Assembly (NCBI RefSeq): GCF_907164915.1
Contig: NC_061868.1
Span: 43,477,774-43,541,773, forward strand
DNA length: 64,000 nt
Direction of reading: 5' to 3'
DNA from: Impatiens glandulifera
Lineage: Eukaryota; Streptophyta; Magnoliopsida; Ericales; Balsaminaceae
Below, in pieces: positions 38,707-50,938 of the stretch. A model generated the notes under the pieces. That model did no database searches. It was not told the origin of the DNA and worked only from the letters and a program-made list of their open reading frames with translations. Within the stretch, counting starts at the first letter, position 1. Each line of letters starts with the position of its first letter. Position numbers and translations under genes: made by a program.

Positions 38707-39462
38707 TTATTATAATAAATTATTTTAGGTTGAATTATTTAAATAATTCAATCTAATCAAACAAAATTTTACTCACTCTATCATTTCTATCACTCAATTT
38801 ATAAGTTAAATTACTAAAATACTTTTTATTTTAAATCATAAATCTATTCTATTATTATATTTAATATTTTCAAATCTTTTTACTAAAAAATATTAAATTT
38901 ACTTAAAATTAAAACCCATCATTATTTTTTAAATTACCCAAATTATTTAAATAAACTAATAAGACCTAAGATAGACTTAAAACATTTAAATAATAACAAA
39001 TAACTTTTTATGTATGCAATATAATAAGTTTTTTAATTTCGTAAAATTGAAGCAAAAGAGGGTCAACAAAGGTCAATCATATTGATCAGACAAAGTATTT
39101 TTGTCACCGTAAAATTCGTTTTATGTATGAAAAAAAAATAAAAATTTCTTGCTTGATTTTCTCATAGAGAAAGATCTTCAATTAGATCTAATATATATAA
39201 TCTAGGAAAAAGGCCCATCTTTGATGATAATCATTATTCATTATCCACAACAAAGCAGCGCGTGCAATTTCTACTTCAATTAGCTGTCATCATCTCTTAA
39301 GTTAAACCACAGTCTCCTTTCATTTCTTTAATCGCAGTTTCATTTCACCTCAAACCCACCACTCTCAACTTGATGATAATCAAGACTCAAAACCCCATTG
39401 TTGAAACTTGAAACTTGAAACTTGAAACAGCTGATATGACTGCTGCATGTTGAAGTTCTGTA
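38707..39462. other. Upstream region of the glycosyltransferase gene
   Basis: AT-rich, no gene. A short (GAAACTT)n run lies at about 39402-39429 in the probable 5' UTR. Confidence 0.55.
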
Positions 39463-42400
39463 ATGGGTTCTCTTGAAATCGATGGTTCATTAAAGAAGGA
39501 TCATCATCTTCTTCTTCTTCGTCCATCTTCGCCTGTTGTCAGGAGTATTGAGAGACACCCATTTGGACAAAGACCCAGATCGAGATCCGGTAGATGGAGA
39601 TTGTTCAAGAGGGTTCATCATTTGCACTGGATTTGTGCTGTTTTCGTTTTCTTCTCCTTCTTGGTTTTCCTTCAGACTCTTTTGCCCGGGTCGGGTTCTG
39701 ATAAATCAGGCGGCGGCGGCGGCGGCGGTCCTTGGAAGTCAATGAATAATGGGGATTCGACGTTTTGGGCAGAGATTGATGGTGTTGATTTTGGTGAAGA
39801 TGTGAAGTTTGAGCCGGCGAGATTCTTGGTTAAGTTTCAGACTGAGTCCAATGAAGTCAGTTCAAGAACAGGAGTGAGATTTGTAAACCGAAAGCCTCTT
39901 CTTGCTCTGGTGAGTACAGTTTTCTTTCTTCTTGTCGGTCGGTGAATAGATGAACATGAAATTACATGTTCTTCTTGTGTTAGGTCTTTGGAGATCTGCA
40001 GATTGATTCACAACAGATACTGATGACTACAGTTTCTATTGCATTGATGGAGATTGGTTATGAATTTGAGGTAAACTTCAAATAAGACCTGTTCATGTCA
40101 ATTTTTTTCTAGCTTTTCTTAGAATTTGGATATATTCTTACATGGGGATATGAAACTTGTTGTTTAATTGGATCACACATTAGCTGAAATTAAGCTTGTT
40201 TCTTCTTTTCTAAGTTTTTCAAATAAGTTCATTATCTATAAATAACTGTTACTTAAAGTCACTTTATTATTAGATTCACCTCAATCTAATCTTTGAATGA
40301 ACTAATCTAGTAAAAGCATCATAAAGTCAATTTAAACCATGGAAATTAATCAACTTATGTCATTACAAGGGTAAATTAGTCTTTAACACAGTCTTTAATC
40401 CAAAAGACACTTATTATGCTAAAACAGGATAAAATCTTGTCATTATGGCAGGTTTATGCAGTTGAGGATGGTCCTGCATTAGCAGTTTGGGAAAAAGTGG
40501 TCGCTCGAGTCAATGTCATTGGAAACAATGGCACTATAGATTGGTTACAGTATGATGATTCTATCTATGTCCTTGAGATGTCTTACATTCTTCTTAAACT
40601 TGTATTTTGATAAGCCTATAATCAAATGAAACTTTTATTTGAAGGCTTTTGATTTTCTCGATCAGTCAGTCGCAGCAAAGGAGTAATTCGAAATCTATCA
40701 ATATTTCTTGTTTATTATTATTGACAGATTTGATGGCGTGATCATTGCCTCGATAGGAGCCGTGGATGTTTTCCATCGGTAACAATGTTGATGTATTCTG
40801 TTGTTTCGATCTTCGTTGTCTATTCATGAATAATAATATGATGTTTGGGTTTTACTTGTTGCAGTCTTCTGCAGGAACCTTTCAAGAATGTTCCTCTTGT
40901 ATGGACCATTCAGGACAACGCACTCTCAGATCATTTGAACAACAGAACAGAATTGGTGAACGATTGGAAGAAATTCTTCAGCCGAGCAACTGTAATTGTT
41001 TTCCCAAATTATGCTTTGCCGGTAAATACTGTTACTTCCATGAATATATCATTTGTATAAAAATCGTCAATTTTTCTAGAATCTTATTTCTCTCTACTCC
41101 ATTGCTATTTCTAGATGTTTTACTCTGCATTTGATTCTGGGAACTACTTTGTCATTCCGGGTTCTCCAGCTGAAGCTTGGGAAGCAGATATGATAATGAC
41201 TTCGTTTAAAGATGAAAATGGAGGCCGAGGCAAGATAGGATATGAACACGACGATTTCCTTATTGTTATTGTGGGAAGCAAGTTCTTGTACAAAGGTTTA
41301 TGGTTGGAGCATGCCCTTGTTTTAAAGGCCTTGTTACCATTTAACACTTTGAATCCTCATTTTAAGGTTGTCATCTTGGCCGGTGATTCTGCGAGTAACT
41401 ATAGCATTGTTGTGGAGGTAAAAGTTATATTTACCCTTCTTTTATGATTTAGTATTCTGTTAACTTCTCCACTCAGAGTAGCTCTAGTAACTAAGAGAAT
41501 GAGGTCTCAGGTTTGATTCTGTTCGATTCACTAAGAACATACTGATTGAAGTGTGGGATCATGGCTATCGCTCCGAGGAATAAACCCTAGCCTCGTCCAA
41601 GAAAAAAAAACTTGTCTAAAAAGGATAAAGTATATTTCTTTTTAACTTCTCTAGTTTTCTCTTTTAGGCAATCGCTCTCAACTTAAGGTTTCCGAGGGAC
41701 ACTGTGAAACATGTGGGTGTTGATGAAGATTCAGACAAGTTACTGAATTTAGCGGATCTTGTCATATACGGGTCCTTCCTTGAAGAGCAGTCGTTTCCGG
41801 ACATTTTGGTTAAAGCTATGTGCTTGGGGAAACCAATTATCGCTCCCGATTTGCCCATGATCAGCAAATATGTAAGCCCTTCCTGAAGTTGCTTTCTCTT
41901 TTCTTTGTAAAGATTTTTTGTTTTCTCTAAATAACTGACTCATGTCTTGCATAACGGTTAGGTCCATGACAGGGTGAATGGGTATCTTTTCCAGAAGGAT
42001 AACATAAACGATCTCACTCGAACGCTAGGAGAAGTGGAATCGGAAGGAAAGTTATCGCCATTGGCTCGTAAAATTGCATCGGTTGGCCGACAGACTGCTA
42101 AGAATCTTATGGCATTGGAGGCGGTTGAGGGATACACTCTTCTCATGGAGAAAATACTTAAGCTCCCGTCAGAAGTTGCTGCCTGCAGATCCATCTCAGA
42201 TATTCCGATGAAACTGAAAGGGGAATGGCAATGGAATCTATTTGGGTCCACTGCTGAAGAAACGCATGTTAAGACAATGAGATTCTTGGAGAAAATTGAT
42301 GGAATATCGAATCTTACTCGACTAGGGGATTCTCGCGGTCAAGCTGTTCCTCTAGACGAAAGGCTCATGCGTTTAATCTGGAGGGAAGAGAAGTATCTTG

Positions 42401-44163
42401 AGATGGCTTATATGAGGAAGAGAAGAGAAGATGAAGAGGTATAAGTTTCCCACCAAAAATTTGAAAAGAGAATTCCATAAATTTCATTTATGCATGTTAA
42501 TAACTTTGACGAATGCAGTTGAAGGACAGAACCGACCAGCAACGAGGAACATGGGAGGAAGTATATCGAAGTGCCAAACGGGCTGATCGTGTTAAGAACG
42601 ATTTGCACGAAAGAGACGATGGGGAGCTTGAAAGGACAGGACAACCGTTGTGTATATACGAACCCTACATTGGCGAGGGAACCTGGCCTTTCTTGCATCA
42701 CCCGTCTCTTTATCGTGGAATCGGGCTGGTTAGTTGAATAATATCCAGTTTTCAAATTCTAGTTTAAAAAAGTAAATAAAGAATGACCCAAATCAATAAA
42801 TGGTTGCAGTCTAGCAGAGGCCGAAGGCCTAGGGTAGATGATATCGATGCAGCTTCTCGACTTCCACTTCTTAACAACCCTTATTACAGAGATGCCCTGG
42901 GCGAGTATGGAGCATTTCTTGCAATAGCTAACCGGATCGATCGAATTCACAAAAACGCATGGATAGGGTTCCAGTCCTGGAGAGTTACAGCGCAAAAGGT
43001 ATTTATTAGAATCACATTTTGAAAGAGATTTAGAAATCTATTAACGATTTCTTGTGTATTGACAGGCATCTTTGTCTAAGACAGCTGAAACTGCACTTTT
43101 AGACGCGATCCAAGCTCGAAAACACGGGGACACCCTATATTTTTGGGTTCGTTTGGATGAGGATCGTAGGAACCCGTTACAACAGGATTTTTGGTCGTTC
43201 TGCGATGCTATTAATGCTGGGAATTGCAGATATGCATTTTCGGAGGCAATGAAGAAGATGTATGGAATAAAGACTAACGTTACTTCTCTTCCTTCAATGC
43301 CTGTTGGCGGGGAGACATGGTCCGTAATGCATAGTTGGGTTTTGCCGACGAAATCATTTATGGAGTTTATAATGTTCTCAAGGTTCGTCTTTTTAGTTTT
43401 GAATCCCCACCAATTCCTTACTTTTGAATATCATATTTATTTGTGGGTGTTGCGGTTGCAGGATGTTTGTCAATGCTCTCGACAAACAAGTTTACGATGG
43501 GCACCCGAAAACCGGGCATTGTTACTTAAGTCTATGGAAGGTGATTAAATTAGTTTTCTTATTTGTCAATTTCTTACTGTTATGATCTTTTAAACTTGAC
43601 TAATTTCTTAAATATGAAAATAAACCCCGGTCTCAAAAATCTCCTGGTGTTTATCGCAGGATAAGCATTGCTACTCAAGGATGATGGAGCTAGTTGTGAA
43701 TGTGTGGGCATATCATAGTGCGAGGCGAATGGTGTATGTGAATCCGAAAACAGGTGTGATGCAAGAACAACACGTACTTAAGAACCGGAGGGGTCAGATG
43801 TGGGTGAAGTGGTTCTCGTACACGACACTCAAGGGCATGGATGAGGATCTAGCTGAAGAAGCGGATTCAGAAGGGCCTTCTTCTAGAAGGTGGCTATGGC
43901 CATTGACAGGTGAAGTTTTTTGGCAGGGAATTTATGAAAAGGAAAGGAATCTGAAGAATGTAGAGAAAGAGAAGAGAAGGAAACAGAGTAGGGATAAGTT
44001 AGAAAGAATGAGAAGGAAACATAGGCAGAAGACGATTGGAAAGTATGTTAAGCCTTCACCCGAAGGCGAGGATGAAGTGGAAGGGGAAGAACGAGAAGTT
44101 TCGGTCTTGAACTTGAATTCAAACAAAAACACAAACAAGACTACACAAAGAAGGTTAAGATAG
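39463..44163 (+). CDS. Large type II membrane glycosyltransferase (GT-B fold, GT4-like)
   Basis: Thirteen exons: 39463-39909, 39984-40070, 40452-40549, 40728-40778, 40865-41021, 41115-41417, 41668-41871, 41962-42438, 42519-42728, 42810-42998, 43066-43382, 43462-43540 and 43660-44163, giving 1040 residues. A basic Arg-rich N-terminus (residues 31-50) is followed by one transmembrane helix (about 54-73), typical of a type II Golgi protein, then a Gly run. The GT-B part includes VPLVWTIQDN, FPNYALPMF, IPGSPAEAWEAD, a VGSKFLYKG segment, and the E-rich donor-site motif GSFLEEQSFPDILVKAM, then GKPIIAPDLP. The C-terminal half is the long plant-specific region, ending in a coiled, Lys/Arg/Glu-rich tail. 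It matches the two-gene Arabidopsis family of about 1050 residues; acceptor and product are unknown to me. Exon 3 is closed at a GTATGA donor so that CA|A codes Gln. Confidence 0.88.
41470..41610 (+). mobile_element. Probable tRNA-derived SINE in glycosyltransferase intron 6
   Basis: An A-box-like TAGCTCTAGTAACTAAGAG (41479-41497) and B-box-like GGTTTGATTCT (41510-41520) are spaced as in tRNA-derived SINEs. They are followed by a body with CCCTAGCCTCGTCCAAG and an A9 tail (41602-41610). It is in the same orientation as the host gene. No target duplication could be confirmed. Confidence 0.6.
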
Positions 44164-44752
44164 GATATAGTTTGTTTTGTTGGGTTCTTTCTTAAGATAG
44201 TATATAGTTCTTTCTTTTTCTTGTTTGTTGTGGCTGGGGGAAGAAATGCTTTAATATTAGAATCTATTCCCAATATAATTTTCTAGTTTTTTTTTAGTTT
44301 TTTTTTGGGTTTGTGGGTATTTTTTTTTATAATGTATGTATGTAATTGATGTATCCTTCCCATTCCCAAATCAAATGTATACCCAATTCATTGTCTATTA
44401 CTTGGAATGATTTAGATAAAAATTATTTTAAATTAAATTATAAAAATAGGTTTGTATTTAATATATTGTGTATCACAATTTGAAGCTCCTCATTATTAAA
44501 GTTATACGAAAAATTAAAAAATAGATTGTTTTAACGATTTTAAAACTTTAGGAAAACATGAAGATATATACTCTAGTTGAATCCTTTTACAAGTCTCTAT
44601 CATGGTCGTGACATGAAAACGTTTTATTTGAAAAGTACAATAAAAATACAGACACTTTTATACTTTGTTGTCATTCACGTGTACACTCTACTATATATAC
44701 ACACACAACGTAGTAATATAGTATGAACATATCGAAAATGGTAAAAGAGTAT
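44164..44752. other. Convergent 3' region between glycosyltransferase and CYP704
   Basis: T-rich 3' UTR of the glycosyltransferase, then AT-rich spacer. No gene. Confidence 0.6.
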
Positions 44753-46568
44753 TTATGTAGACATGTCTCTCGAAGTGGCATAAAGGGGAAGACCACCGTC
44801 AATATGAAGTGTAAACATAGTTTTATAAGTCACCTTCTTCTCTTCGTCTGCCAACTTAAACTTGAAAAACCGAATGAGAGGCATAGAAACTATTTTCATC
44901 TGCCTATACGCAAAATCCTTCCCTAAACAGATCCTTGGACCCGCCTGCAATCAAGATTAAACAAATGAATCCATCTCTTTTTAACAGAAAGAATCATTAA
45001 ATCTGTGTTTCTAGTACATGAAAAGCGATGAACTTGAACGGTGATTCGGGTTGAAAAACACCATCTCGAATCCATCTCTCGGGTCTAAACTCTGTGGCAT
45101 CTTCTCCCCAAATGCTTTCCATCCTGCCCATTGCATAAGCCATGTAGTAAACTCCATCACCTTTTCTCACTTCATATCCATCAGGAAGAATATCATCATT
45201 GTCAGCACACCTCCCATCCTAATACAAAAACAAATTAACAAATATTGTCTTGTTTGTCCCATGAATGAAAAGACAATTATTACCACAGGAACAGCAGGGT
45301 AAAGCCTCAGTGTCTCGGTTAGTGTCGCGTGAAGGTAATGTGTTTTCTGAAGCGCTTCTTCTGTTACCCGTTCCATAAATTCATCTACTTTGCCTTCCCA
45401 ACCGACTATTTCTTTGATCTCTTTTTCGATTTTGTCTTGTATTTGTGGATTCTTGCATAACAGGTAGAAGAACCATGACAGAGTATTTGCTGATGTATCC
45501 TTGCCAGCAATCATGAAGTTGAGAATTATGTCTCTTAAGTATCGATCATTCATCTCTTCAGGTTCCTTCTTGCCAGCATCCAGAAATCTTGATAGTATAT
45601 CCTCTTTAACCTTGTACCCACCAAAGATCAGTTAATTAAGTTAACTTTTTTTCAAGAATGAAATGAAAGATGAAAAGTTGGTCATGAACTAACTGCTAGA
45701 TTATCATTTTGTTGATGTTTCCTCTTTGTAGTGATGAGATTGTTCACAAAATCATTGATGACTTTGACATTTCTCTTGAGGGATGCTTCTGAGGAAATGT
45801 TGAAGAACCTTTTAAGCTTCCAAAATGGATCAACATAACGCCAATAAGTTAATTCATTAACATCATCAAACGCTTTCATGAATGTACTCCCTTCTTTGCT
45901 TGTTCCCTCCATACAATTCAACTCTACACCAAATCCCACTTTAAATATCGAATCCAATGTGCTTCTCATCAGCAGATCCTGCACTCATTTGTTACAGACT
46001 TACAGTCATTCAAAGTTTCATAACAAACTGTATGGTGGTTCCTTACCTGCATATCAAATAGCTTGTTTTCCACAGAGAGCCGATCAAGAATTGCAACCAG
46101 TTTAGAACCATTTCTTCTGAAAACCTCGCAGCTGAAATCTCGAAGAACTCTGGTGGAGAATTCAAAGCTGGCAAGCTTCCTCTGTTGGCGCCACTTATCT
46201 CCATCAACTGCAAAGATACCTTCTCCAAATAAATCCTTGGTTATCACTTGATTGTACTGGCCTTTGGAGTAATTAGCGAAGTTGGTTTTGAGTATGTGTT
46301 GGACGTTTCTTGGATCGATTGTGTATAATTCACTCTCGCCAGGAGATAACAGTCTGAAAGTAGCATACTTCCGGGCATCCTCTGTTTGACGATCATATAG
46401 ATTCTTGAAGTAAAGGAGTTGATGGAATACTGTACCGATTACAGGAGGGTATTTAGGATTTCTGATTGATTTTCCGATGAAGACTTTTATTAGAAGATAT
46501 GATATAACGATGAGGAATAGCAGTAGGATTGTTGGTATTATGATCAGAATGAGATTCAGGAAATCCAT
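44753..46568 (-). CDS. CYP704: CYP704-family cytochrome P450
   Basis: Five exons on the minus strand: 46568-46047, 45978-45694, 45610-45284, 45218-45018 and 44944-44753, giving 508 residues. There is an N-terminal membrane anchor (residues about 4-28) then a proline-rich hinge ([10 protein letters not shown]). The I-helix AGKDTS is at 304-309, ExxR is ETLR 368-371, PERW is 424-427, and the haem loop [10 protein letters not shown] is 444-453 with Cys451 as iron ligand. CYP704 enzymes belong to the CYP86 clan; characterised members omega-hydroxylate long-chain fatty acids in the ER, for cutin- or sporopollenin-type polymers. The substrate here is not known. All key motifs are intact. It is the parent-like copy of the pseudogene at 2103-3196. 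Confidence 0.94.
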
Positions 46569-47389
46569 CTGTTTATGTTGATAATAATAATACAGAATGA
46601 GAGCTATTTAATGTAAACATCTTTGCAGTTGCAGACAAATAATACAAACAAATATTTAAAATTAGATATAAACAAGATACATTTCAATAGTATTATAGAA
46701 TTTCCAATTAGACAAAATAGTCTATGTCAAAGTAAATATCACTTTCAACCATAAATGTCATCATCAGGATAACGTGTAATTCACTTTGCTTTTTTTATTT
46801 TATTATTTTTTTCATTATGTGAAATTGACTAAAGGGGTATTGTTTGGTAATGAGTAACTACGATATACAGCTGAACCGATAATGGTTAAAATTGTAAAGA
46901 ATAGATATAAATATCAATATAACGTAACTAAGAATAAATTGAATATGACTACTTGAATTTTTTAAATTGAATGATAACTGTTGGGTTATAATTTAATTGT
47001 ATAAACTGGTCATCCAAACCCATAACTGTATAGTTTATTTGCAACAAATAAAAAAAAATATGCTACTAAAAACAAAAAATTAGATATTCCAATATATTTG
47101 ATTTAGGGGTACCCTGACCTGATTAGAATGCAACTAATTGACTCTGATATATATTTTTTAAATCTTACTTAATTAGTGGGATACCCGATTTCAATGCTTG
47201 TTTGTAAGTGTTTGTAAATTTTACATATGTTTATAAATAATTAAATATTCAAATTAAAGTTTTATAATCATTCCAAACATATCAAAAATTTAAAATAAAT
47301 AAATACATTGAAAACAAAATAAACACAGTTTAAAGTAGGATTACAATTGGACAGATTTGGTCCTGAATTTTGTGCTGCCCTATTCATAC

Positions 47390-47457
<68 letters not shown>
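46569..47457. repeat. Duplicated CYP704 upstream region, copy 2
   Basis: The promoter side of the intact CYP704 gene; matches 3197-4002 up to the (AT)n tract. Confidence 0.85.
47393..47457. repeat. (AT)n microsatellite at the duplication edge
   Basis: About 32 AT units. The corresponding tract in copy 1 (about 3982-4002) is shorter. Confidence 0.95.
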
Positions 47458-47459
<2 letters not shown>

Positions 47460-48414
47460 ACTTAACTAGAATTCCAACAATGGTAAGGTTTCTTCATTTT
47501 AATATATTTGAATTATTTTTATTATTTATAAAATAATAAAGTAATAATAAAATCAGAAAAAATAAAATCAATTTCACCCATAATAGTAATGACTTTTAAT
47601 AAATTTGGATTTTATAAACTATATCTTTGACTATAAATAGAATGGGCTTGACAAGAATATCAGCTGGTAACGTGTTTATTAAACCCGTGTCACATGTAAC
47701 ATTGTGGATATTTTTTTATTAACATTATGTTTGATTAAAAAAATTATTGCGGATTACCATTATATCATATTCTCTTAAAAAAAAAAAAAAAAATTTATAA
47801 ATAAATCTAATTATGTTTATTTTGTAACAGAATTGAGGTGGGATCGGAAAAGACACCAATAATCATTCTCAGTCAACTACGATCAAATTACGATCAAATC
47901 AGATAAAAATTATACTTCAAAAAAATAATTCAAATAAAAAATATGAAATATATTATAATTGTCATCATTAAGTTAATACAATATATATATTTGTCAACCA
48001 TAATTTATTTTATAGATTAACTAATTATAATTTTTTTATTCAAATATTAATTTTAAATAAACAATGTTATAAAATATATATAAGTAAATTAAATAATATT
48101 TTTTCTTTTAAATTCCAATCTCCAATATTTGTACATTTTAGATAATAAATTTAACTATTGCAATTACAAAAAGTTAGGTTAATATTGTTACTTAATTGGT
48201 TTGAGAATATAATTAAGCCCTTATTATTAAGTTGAATATATAGTACAGTCCTCCAATAGAAATATATATATAAATCAGTCCCCCCAAAAAATACCTGGTC
48301 TATCTATCTATCTTTTAAACAAGACGCCGGCGGCTTCTAAAACATCTGCAAAAGCAACGGCGCCAAATCAACGCCGACGAACGGCAGAAATCTACAAGAT
48401 CATCTCTCCGTAAA
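47458..48414. other. AT-rich intergenic region upstream of the cyclophilin gene
   Basis: No gene seen. A less AT-rich stretch (about 48320-48414) is the likely 5' UTR of the cyclophilin gene. Confidence 0.55.
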
Positions 48415-50137
48415 ATGGTAAGCGATCCTTCACACTTCCTTTTTCTTCATACAATGAATCGTATTATGCTCAACCGAGATTCTCCACCATATCTTCGCAG
48501 TCTATCACTCTTCATACGAATCTCGGCGATATCAAGTGTGAAATCTCTTGCGACGAGGTTCCAAAGGCGGCTGAGGTCGGTATATCTCTATCCTTTAGTA
48601 AATCATATTCTATTTTGACGAAGATGACTTCTGGTTATTGTTTATATTGAACTTTGAATAATACTCAATTTTGCTGCTGAATCCTTCTCACGTTTCTTAG
48701 ATCTGTTTAATTTATGACATTGTTTATAAAATTGTTTAACAATCTGGAAAAGAGTCTATGGAATCGAGTTCATAGGCACATGCTGATGAGATTTTGTGTT
48801 TATTTCGTGTGAGATTGAACTTGTTTATTAGAAAATTGAATGTTAAAACCTAGCAATATTTTGTCTTTATGAGAATAAATGGTGAGTGACAGAAAGACAG
48901 ACAGACTTGGTTGATGATTTTCATTAAAATCCATTAAGCTTTCTAGGGTTAGATATGAATTAGGTGATCTTTGAAAACTGAATCATGTTCACATTTCTTA
49001 GATCAGATTGTAGTTTGCTTCACTTTGTCATCTGTTTAATATATTATGATATTGTTTATAAAATTGCTAAACAAGAAGCAGGAAAGAGTCGATGGAATCA
49101 ATTATTTCTCAGTAGTCCATAGGTACAAGCTGATGAGATTTTGTGTTTATTTCGTGTGAGATTAAACTTGTTTATTACAAAATTGAATGCTAAAACCAAG
49201 CAATATTGTCTTCATGAGAATAAATGGTTAGTTAGACTTGGTTGATGATTTTCATTCAAATCCATTCAGATTTCTAGGGTTACATATGAATTAGGTGATA
49301 TTTGAAAGCTCATAGCAGAATGGAAGAATATAAGTTTTCTAGAAATATCATGCTTTGGTAAAAGAAAAGATGTTTGATCCTACTCACACACTGAATCACA
49401 AATTATGACCAATCTAAGATCCAAAATGTTTTTCTCTATTGAATTTGTTCAGAATTTCTTGGCCCTATGTGCGAAAGGTGACTATGATGGGACTATATTC
49501 CACCGAAACATCAAGGGTTTTATGATCCAAGGTGGAGATCCAACAGGAACAGGCAAAGGAGGTAACAGTATATGGGGAAAAAAGTTCAACGATGAGATAA
49601 GAGAGTCTCTTAAGGTAAATAAATCTTTGTGGCAAAATCATTGAAATTGTTGTTCTAATGCATTCAGTTGAGTGATTATTTGAAATCTTAAACAACAGTG
49701 GTTTTCTTTAACTGGTTTTGTACAGCATAATGCACGAGGGATATTGGCAATGGCGAATAGCGGACCCAATACTAATGCAAGTCAGTTCTTCATAACTTAT
49801 GCGAAACAGCCTCATCTCAATGGATTATATACTATATTTGGCAAAGTTATTCACGGATTTGAAGTTCTTGATATCATGGAGAAGGTAATCTCTTATGTAT
49901 TTATGTTGCTGTATCGATCTTTAAGTTGCTATAATACTGGGTATGGTGTATTTTGTAATTTTTTTTCTTTCTCATATGGTCAAATGAATGAACATATTAG
50001 GCATCTTCTTGTTTTATTGTTTACCTTTCATCTGAAAACTTTGATTATTGCAGACACCAACCGGGCCGGGAGATCGGCCACTTGCGGAAATCAGGCTTAA
50101 TAGGGTCACCATACATGCTAATCCTCTTGCTGGTTAG
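48415..50137 (+). CDS. CYP18-1: PPIL3-type cyclophilin (peptidyl-prolyl isomerase)
   Basis: Five coding exons: 48415-48417, 48501-48575, 49453-49614, 49726-49884 and 50054-50137, giving 160 residues, the exact size of plant PPIL3 proteins. The first coding exon is only the ATG. It is a single cyclophilin domain: [12 protein letters not shown], then [20 protein letters not shown] (active-site Arg in FHR), [16 protein letters not shown] and [13 protein letters not shown]. As in other PPIL3 members the cyclosporin-contact Trp is replaced by Tyr. Human PPIL3 is found in the spliceosome, so a nuclear, splicing-linked role is likely but inferred. Intron 2 is long (877 bp) and contains an internal duplication. 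Confidence 0.93.
48687..49303. repeat. Tandem duplication of about 300 bp inside cyclophilin intron 2
   Basis: Copy 1 is about 48687-48975 and copy 2 about 48988-49303. Shared blocks in order are CATTGTTTATAAAATTG, GCTGATGAGATTTTGTGTTT, ATTTCGTGTGAGATT and CTTGGTTGATGATTTTCATT, then TTTCTAGGGTTA. Small indels separate the copies. Confidence 0.92.
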
Positions 50138-50938
50138 GTTTGAGATTTGAAGCTTTTATGCTTGCTGGTATGAAATTGAGGATGAATTGTACAACTTATG
50201 TAGACATGGATATATAATGAGTCCTTTTGGAGTAGTTAATTCGCAGGCCTTGTTTTCTTTTTCCAAATAATCTTGTTCGTTTTGGTGATGAAAAAGTGGA
50301 TTATTTAGGTAAAAAAAATTAAAATGAATTATTGTAATATTGAATGTAATTGTGTCTTTTAATCTAATATGAAATTACTAAATTTGGATACGATAATTAA
50401 TTTAGATAATTTCGTTGGATTATTTCAAGAGTTGTAATGTTTTTGTTAGAACTCAAAATAAAAAATAATTAATGTTCAATAGAGAACACCTTAATAAAAG
50501 TGAAAATATAGGTTATTTAAGGAGATAGTTATGAGAGAGTTGCATCAAGAGACTAAGATCTAATATTCTAACATTAATTTTAACTAATCCTTTATAAAAT
50601 TACATAAATTTTTTTTTTGGTTAAGTATCTCAATTTAATATTTTAAAATATAACTTAGATATATATATTTATAATTTTTTTGTTCAATTTTAAACACAGA
50701 TACAGTTTCCCTTTTAAAGAGTTTTTTTTCTTTCGAAAATGGGTAAATATTTGAACACTAAATAAAATATAAAATAATGATTTTATTATATAAATGAAAA
50801 TATAATTAGGGTCCTTTACTTTTCAATCAATCTAGAGGCTGGCCTGCCGCCTGCTACTGAAAAACGGTTAGGGCTTTCAAAAGGTTGTCTTCCAGGCCAG
50901 ACGAACGAGTTCCTATTGTAAGCTGCGTTGTTGCAGAG
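50138..50938. other. Spacer between cyclophilin and HUS1
   Basis: Cyclophilin 3' UTR (with the 20-bp block at 50184-50203 shared with the HUS1 3' flank), then AT-rich spacer and the HUS1 5' UTR. No gene. Confidence 0.55.

Noticed and set aside
50885..50938. Longer N-terminus for HUS1
   Set aside because: The upstream frame has no ATG; family members begin at the MKFKAFLTDNG Met.
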